A stretch of DNA of 64,000 bases from CAZZHG01 sp964653655 (GTDB lineage: Bacteria > Bdellovibrionota > FAC87 > UBA2466): NCBI GenBank assembly GCA_964653655.1, contig CAZZHG010000013.1, positions 3,264-67,263 of the forward strand, in the 5' to 3' direction. The position numbers were made by a program, and so were the translations under genes. Numbering within the stretch: position 1 is the stretch's first letter; each line of letters opens with the position of its first letter. The notes under the pieces are model-generated. The model made no database searches. It had not been told where the DNA came from and saw only the letters and a list, made by a program, of their open reading frames with translations. Below, piece by piece: positions 59,640 to 64,000 of this stretch.

Positions 59640-61123
59640 TCCGTCCTTCTTGGGCTGGCCACTTTCCGATCGGATTCGGCCGTGGCCGCGCCATAAACAT
59701 AATACCGCTCGTCGCCATACGCCCAAATCTGGGACTTCGTATTGAACAAAAGCTCGTAGCCCAGTGTTTCCGCATTCGCGATGGGGCGGTTGAAAACCAG
59801 GATGGGACCCGAGCTCGAATCGTTCCAATTCGGAAAGTGCTTTTTCACGCGCGCCACCGCGTCTTCGTCCTTCACGTAGTAGGCCCATATGTAGGCGACA
59901 TCCCACTTGAGGAAGGAACCCCACTCTTGAATGCCCGGATACCAGAACTTGGTTCCCTTCGGCAAAAAAGCGAGAATCGGCGCGGTCATCGGCATGAGAT
60001 GGCCCACTAGCGGTCTACCGGCAAGCTTGTTGTCGGTGAGAAACCCCGCGAGTTCCGACGCCCCCGAAAAGGCGAACTGATTTTCCTGCCGGATCATGGC
60101 GGACGCCGAGGAAAAGGAAGCAAGACAGCAAAGCAACAGACAACCGAAGGCGGGCCGTAAGCGGATCTCCCACTTGGGAAGGGCTCTCTTCACGGCCGGA
60201 GCGGAGATCCAAAGGCAATAGACGAGCGCAACGAAGAGCACCCCGGCGTGCCGGGCGGCGGTGTAGTACTTGTAGCCGAAGACGTAACCAATCCCGAGCA
60301 GCATCAGCACCAGCAAACGAAACGCACGTCCCCCCCGATCCAAACAACCGGCCACGAGCAGAACGAGAGCGGCACCGAGAACCGCGGGCAAGTCGGTTGC
60401 GATCCGCTGAAACTCGTGGGTCGGGTACGCCAGATCTTTCAGAGCGAGAAGGAGCCGGTCCGCGCTGAAACCGGGAAAGAGAGCTCCCGGTAGCTGCCCG
60501 CCCGGCCGAGGCCAAAGGATCAGCACACAGCTGACAATTCCCGCCCAAGCGAGCAACGACGGCCCGACCGGACGGTTCTTCTTCTGTCGGAAAGCTTCGA
60601 GGGAAAAACTAAGGGCAATCGCCGCCGAAAGGAACAGGAAATGAGCGCTTACGTGGGCGAGAAGGCCGGTGAGAAGGCCGTATCTCCAGGGACGGGTCAG
60701 TCTCGTCGCATCCGCGCTGGCCAGAGCGAAGAGAATCAGCACTCCAAGGCCGTAATTGCGGGCGACGACGGAGTACTCGAACAGCAGGAACTCGCTTGCC
60801 ACCACGGAACTCTTCACCCACCAGGGAAAGGGAGAGCGAAAAAGAAGCAACCAAACCGCCATCCATACGAATCCCAGATTGAGATAACCCTGAAAAGCGA
60901 CCGGAAGTCCCGCCTTGGCGAAGGGCATCTGGGCGAAATACCAAAGGGAGGGAGTTCCTCCGTTGGGAGCGATATGGAAAATCTCCGAAACGGTCCCGTC
61001 CCGCGCGATCAGCCAAGCATCGGTTTCGTCCCGCCAGGGCTCATGCCACGAGCGAGTCGCCGCGGTCAGCGCGCAGTAGGCCGCGAATATCCAGATGAGC
61101 GGATTTCTGATCCACTCCCTCAT
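59636..61123 (-). CDS. GT-C-type membrane glycosyltransferase (PMT/GT39-like)
   Basis: 495 aa, about 10-11 membrane helices. The first periplasmic loop has SWHEPWRDETDAWLIARD with the Asp-Glu pair typical of GT39/ArnT-like enzymes that use polyprenyl-phosphate sugars. A soluble C-terminal domain of about 130 residues follows. It overlaps its upstream (61120) and downstream (59639) neighbours by 4 nt each, forming a three-gene operon. Confidence 0.82.
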   Translation of the reverse strand: MREWIRNPLIWIFAAYCALTAATRSWHEPWRDETDAWLIARDGTVSEIFHIAPNGGTPSLWYFAQMPFAKAGLPVAFQGYLNLGFVWMAVWLLLFRSPFPWWVKSSVVASEFLLFEYSVVARNYGLGVLILFALASADATRLTRPWRYGLLTGLLAHVSAHFLFLSAAIALSFSLEAFRQKKNRPVGPSLLAWAGIVSCVLILWPRPGGQLPGALFPGFSADRLLLALKDLAYPTHEFQRIATDLPAVLGAALVLLVAGCLDRGGRAFRLLVLMLLGIGYVFGYKYYTAARHAGVLFVALVYCLWISAPAVKRALPKWEIRLRPAFGCLLLCCLASFSSASAMIRQENQFAFSGASELAGFLTDNKLAGRPLVGHLMPMTAPILAFLPKGTKFWYPGIQEWGSFLKWDVAYIWAYYVKDEDAVARVKKHFPNWNDSSSGPILVFNRPIANAETLGYELLFNTKSQIWAYGDERYYVYGAATAESDRKVASPRRTE

Positions 61124-62445
61124 GCGGTTTTCCCCATCCTATCCTTCGGGGCGGATATGACCGGAAGCTGGCGAACGGCGGCTCGGGATCGGCAGACGAA
61201 AAGAAATTGAAAAGCGAATACCGAAGGCCAGATACGCGCGAGCCAGCCGCTGATTTTCGTCGCAATCACCCCCAGCGAACCCGGAAGGGCCAGCGTCGCG
61301 GGGGCTCCAATCGGGATGCAGCGCTGAATCTCGTAACCGCAGTTTTCCAAAAGGCCGCGCAACGAGCCGCGCGTGAACAATCTCTTATGATCCACGTCCA
61401 GAATGCCGCGCTCGGCGTAGTTGAATCGGCCAAGGAGCAGGGAAAGCCGAATCGGCAGAAAAGCTACGTTCGGAGTGGAAACGAGCACCGTGCGGCCGTT
61501 GCGAAGGGAGAGGAGCAACCGCTCCGGGCGAGACAAATGCTCGATGACATCTAGAGCGGCCACTACGTCGAACTCGGCGGGCTCGACCGGAAAGCCGTCG
61601 GACTCGAGATCGTGAGACTGAAAGCGGACACCGTCGGCCGGAAGGGGAGCCTCCCTATCGACCGCGGTCACTTCGATACCGAGGGCCGCGCAACGGGCCG
61701 CAAAATGCCCGGGGCCGCTGCCCACGTCGAGCAGCTTCGTCGGCCGGAGCTTTCGAATCACCGACAGCGCCTCGGCATGGCTCGACCCCGGCAAGGACGA
61801 CTTGTCGAAGTACTTCAAAGTGGAACCGCGGCTGTATTTCAGCGAACAGAAGACACCGCTTCGGTGGAGCCGAAAACCCATCTCCGATTTCAAGACGGAC
61901 CATCGATAACCGGACGGCGTCTCTCCCTCACCCGAGAGAAGTTCCTGGACGCGCCCCCCCGAGTACTCCACCTGAAAACGCAGCTCCACGTCGAAAGCCG
62001 CGCCGTCTTCGGCCAGCTCGAACGGGATGTGCCTGAGGATTTCCGTTTTGGCCGCGCCGAAGGAGGGAACGCGATCGAGTCTCAAATAGTCCGCGCCGTT
62101 ACGCAGAAAGGCATCCACCCGTTCCACCACTTTCGCGGGGTGGGTATCCCAACGAGGATGAACGGGCACGAAGCAGTCGAATCCCTGATCGACCGCGTAA
62201 CGGGCTCCGAGTTTAAGGCCGGCACCATGGGTCAGCCCCGGCTCGCCGAGAAGAAACACGGCACGGGGATGATCCCGGAACAGGCCGGCGATCTTACGCA
62301 GGGCGATTTCGTCGTCGCCGATGCCCAGAAGAAAAATCTCAGGCCGGCCTGTTTCCTGGCGCGTCCACTTTTCCAATCGGGAAATCAGGACGTTGTCGGC
62401 GCCCTGAAGCGGTATGTAGAAAAGAATTTTCATTTCATCGCGCAA
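61120..62445 (-). CDS. GT2-like domain fused to a SAM methyltransferase
   Basis: 441 aa from TTG 62445 (AGGGA upstream); ATG 62433 is the alternative. Residues 5-190 look like a dolichyl-phosphate-sugar-synthase type GT2 fold (FYIPLQGADNVLISRLEKW; KLGARYAVDQGFDCFVPVHPRWDTHPAKVVERV), but the DxD-type metal site is replaced by PVHPRWD. Residues 225-400 are a class I methyltransferase with LLDVGSGPGHFA (motif I, 238-249) and VVAALDVIEHLSRPERLL. It probably modifies a lipid-linked or surface glycan; the GT half may be inactive. Confidence 0.82.
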   Translation of the reverse strand: MRDEMKILFYIPLQGADNVLISRLEKWTRQETGRPEIFLLGIGDDEIALRKIAGLFRDHPRAVFLLGEPGLTHGAGLKLGARYAVDQGFDCFVPVHPRWDTHPAKVVERVDAFLRNGADYLRLDRVPSFGAAKTEILRHIPFELAEDGAAFDVELRFQVEYSGGRVQELLSGEGETPSGYRWSVLKSEMGFRLHRSGVFCSLKYSRGSTLKYFDKSSLPGSSHAEALSVIRKLRPTKLLDVGSGPGHFAARCAALGIEVTAVDREAPLPADGVRFQSHDLESDGFPVEPAEFDVVAALDVIEHLSRPERLLLSLRNGRTVLVSTPNVAFLPIRLSLLLGRFNYAERGILDVDHKRLFTRGSLRGLLENCGYEIQRCIPIGAPATLALPGSLGVIATKISGWLARIWPSVFAFQFLFVCRSRAAVRQLPVISAPKDRMGKTA

Positions 62446-62592
62446 GACTTCCCTTCTCTATCGGTCTAAGGGAGGCGAGACTCCGTGAAGAAGAGGACAC
62501 AATTCGAATGTGCAGGGTTGAGCGATCCAAAGTTGAGAACTCAAGAACTTAACGCAATAAGCCGATAAGCCGACTGAGGTTGTGAAGTCTAA
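62446..62592. promoter_or_regulatory. divergent promoter region between two glycosyltransferase clusters
   Basis: 147 nt. It contains the near-palindrome CACAATTCGAATGTG, the inverted repeat TTGAG-AA-CTCAA (62533-62544) and a tandem 8-mer ATAAGCCG (62557-62572). No clean promoter was assigned; shared control of both clusters is plausible. Confidence 0.4.
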
Positions 62593-63855
62593 ATGACCAG
62601 TGCCTTCGAACAGATCCTTCATTCCCTTCGAACCCGGGGCGGAGTTGCGCCCTGGCTCGGGCTCACGGCCGTCGTGTATCTGGCATGGCTCTTTCTCGGC
62701 GACTGGCTCATGCCGAAGCCCGAAGATATGCGGAACATGTACGTGTGGCTGGTAATGGCCCACGAACGGGGGCTTGGAGCCGTCTATCAGTGGAGCGACG
62801 CCGAAGTGGAAGCGCGCTTTCTCGCGAAGAACACCGAGTACCCTCCGCTGGTTTTCGTTCACTATTATTTGGCGCAGCTTCTTCCGGATACCTTCTGGAC
62901 GATGCAGTGGCCTTCGGCGACGGCGAAGTATCTCTTCCGCCTTCCGAGCCTCGCGGCCCAATTCGGGCTAACCTACCTCATCTTGCGCCCTCTGGCCGAC
63001 GGGGCTTCAAATCGAAAATTCAGCCTCGCCCTAGGTCTCCTAATTCTCAATCCGGCGCTTTATCTGCTCGGAGTGACCGTGGGACAGTACGATATCCTTC
63101 TTGCGCTTCTGATCTATGCGGCTCTCGATCAATATCGACGGGAAAACACCAAGACATCGGCCCTGATGTCCGCCGCCGCCCTGCTGTTGAAGCCGACCTC
63201 TCTCCACCTTTTCCCGTTGATGGCGCTCGTGTTCTGGGAACGGAAAAAACCAAGCGCCATTTTCGAATGGGCCGCCGTATTTCTCGCGGCGGTCTGCCTT
63301 TTCACTCTTCCCTGGACCATTCCGTCGGGACTTTCCTGGATGACTCAGGGATTCCGGCTTGCTCTCGATCCGGAGTACCTCCAGCCGGCTCCCTCGGCGT
63401 TCAATCTTTGGTGGCTGGCCCTGACCGTCGTGGGACAAAGCAGCCGCGAGTTCCCTCCGTCCATCGTTCTACTTGGAACCGTTTGCTTTCTGATTTGCCT
63501 GCTCTACCCGCTTCAGTCCTTCCTGGGGAGCAAGGGAAGCAAGAACGCGCTGCTACGGTTCGCGGCCCAATATTTTCTGCTCTATTTTCTCATTTGCACC
63601 AACGTGAACGCGAAGCATCTGGCTTACGCGATGGTCTTTGCCTCGCTGCTCGCCATCGAGGAGGAACGGGCGATCTGGCCCGCCTTGGCCCTCATTCCCT
63701 TGAGCATCGCGGGTCTGCTGAAGAATTCCGTGGATGGCTCGGGCCGGTTTCCGGGCCTTTTCTCCGGCGGAACCGGAATCACGTTCGGCGCGCTTTGCTG
63801 CCTTGGAACGCTCGCAGTCTTTCTGAGCCTCTCGCCTCGGGAGGAATCCGCATGA
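62593..63855 (+). CDS. GT-C-type mannosyltransferase-like membrane protein
   Basis: 420 aa, about 11 membrane helices. After the first helix, PKPEDMRNMYVWLVMAHERGLGAVYQW and KNTEYPPLVFVHYYLAQLL match the loop of polyprenol-sugar-dependent GT-C enzymes (ALG/PIG-M-like), as does GQYDILLALLIYAALD and LLLKPTSLHLFPLMALVF. It overlaps the next gene by 4 nt (ATGA). Confidence 0.8.
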   Translation: MTSAFEQILHSLRTRGGVAPWLGLTAVVYLAWLFLGDWLMPKPEDMRNMYVWLVMAHERGLGAVYQWSDAEVEARFLAKNTEYPPLVFVHYYLAQLLPDTFWTMQWPSATAKYLFRLPSLAAQFGLTYLILRPLADGASNRKFSLALGLLILNPALYLLGVTVGQYDILLALLIYAALDQYRRENTKTSALMSAAALLLKPTSLHLFPLMALVFWERKKPSAIFEWAAVFLAAVCLFTLPWTIPSGLSWMTQGFRLALDPEYLQPAPSAFNLWWLALTVVGQSSREFPPSIVLLGTVCFLICLLYPLQSFLGSKGSKNALLRFAAQYFLLYFLICTNVNAKHLAYAMVFASLLAIEEERAIWPALALIPLSIAGLLKNSVDGSGRFPGLFSGGTGITFGALCCLGTLAVFLSLSPREESA

Positions 63856-64000
63856 AAACGATTAAACGCAAATCCAAATCGGTGCGCGCATCAAACTGGA
63901 AAAAACGCTCGGCATGGGGCCTTCTCTCTCTCATCTTCGCGGGTTTCCTGATTCCGTCGCTAATCGGTGTCGACTTCGGATCTCATTGGGACGAAGGCCT
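63852..64000 (+). CDS. membrane protein, GT-C-like, partial at the right edge
   Basis: Only 49 codons are in the window: a strongly basic start (MKTIKRKSKSVRASNWKKRS), one membrane helix (LLSLIFAGFLIPSLIGV) and DFGSHWDEG, which resembles the first periplasmic loop of GT39-like enzymes. Coupled to the preceding gene by an ATGA overlap. Confidence 0.7.
   Translation, partial: MKTIKRKSKSVRASNWKKRSAWGLLSLIFAGFLIPSLIGVDFGSHWDEG

Overview
This 64 kb window is about 60% GC and gene-dense. It has few mobile elements, no rRNA, no CRISPR array and no recognisable phage genes. The gene content points to a predatory or gliding-type former deltaproteobacterium, most likely Bdellovibrionota. The evidence is a Glt/Agm-like trans-envelope gene cluster, two TIGR02147-type regulators (a family common in Bdellovibrio relatives), the thrS-infC-rpmI-rplT-pheS-pheT block followed by a MerR-type regulator, many secreted proteases and many secreted hypotheticals with short signal peptides. 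The taxonomy is inference. A 100-N assembly gap (19229-19328) sits inside a tandem repeat, so this is a draft scaffold.

Layout. (1) 1-8633, minus strand: six genes in tight order (outer-membrane barrel, three TPR proteins, a small secreted protein, an FHA/TonB-like inner-membrane protein). Order and architecture resemble the Myxococcus gltD-gltE-gltF-gltG gliding machinery. (2) 8775-18816, plus strand: ilvE, then the translation block thrS-infC-rpmI-rplT-pheS-pheT, a secreted hypothetical, a MerR-like regulator and a thioredoxin-fold protein with a CPFS active site. (3) 18912-19457: tRNA-Pro(GGG), a copy of its 3' end about 200 bp downstream, nested inverted repeats and a 34-bp palindromic tandem repeat across the assembly gap. 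(4) 19458-29555: two paralogous SulP transporter/beta-carbonic anhydrase pairs flank small secreted proteins, an HdeD-like membrane protein, a PAS histidine kinase and two lipoproteins, one of them with a stop codon directly after its best start codon.

(5) 29558-45807: mostly exported proteins: a DUF4421-like barrel, an M13-like zinc protease, an S41 peptidase, a DUF2891 protein, a secreted serpin, a CBM9-like protein, an extensin-type peptidoglycan enzyme and a GT51 transglycosylase, plus a GT-C-like membrane protein. (6) 45836-49290: an S9 peptidase translationally coupled to an O-antigen-ligase-like protein. (7) 49475-56846: the most interesting locus. It encodes a small outer-membrane barrel, an NfrB-type glycosyltransferase, a DUF2334 deacetylase, an unknown secreted protein, a GH113-like glycosidase and a small coiled-coil protein, nearly all overlapping by 4 nt. 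Its parts list parallels the PgaABCD exopolysaccharide machine but uses different families. (8) 56921-58890: a TIGR02147 regulator coupled to a secreted metzincin. (9) 58887-64000: two divergent clusters of membrane glycosyltransferases, a GT2-like/methyltransferase fusion and an HExxH protein, probably for glycan or lipid-linked sugar assembly.

Several genes have -10 boxes 6-11 nt before the start codon, which suggests leaderless mRNAs. Most gene ends carry strong GC hairpins without a T-tract, and several convergent gene pairs overlap at their stop codons.
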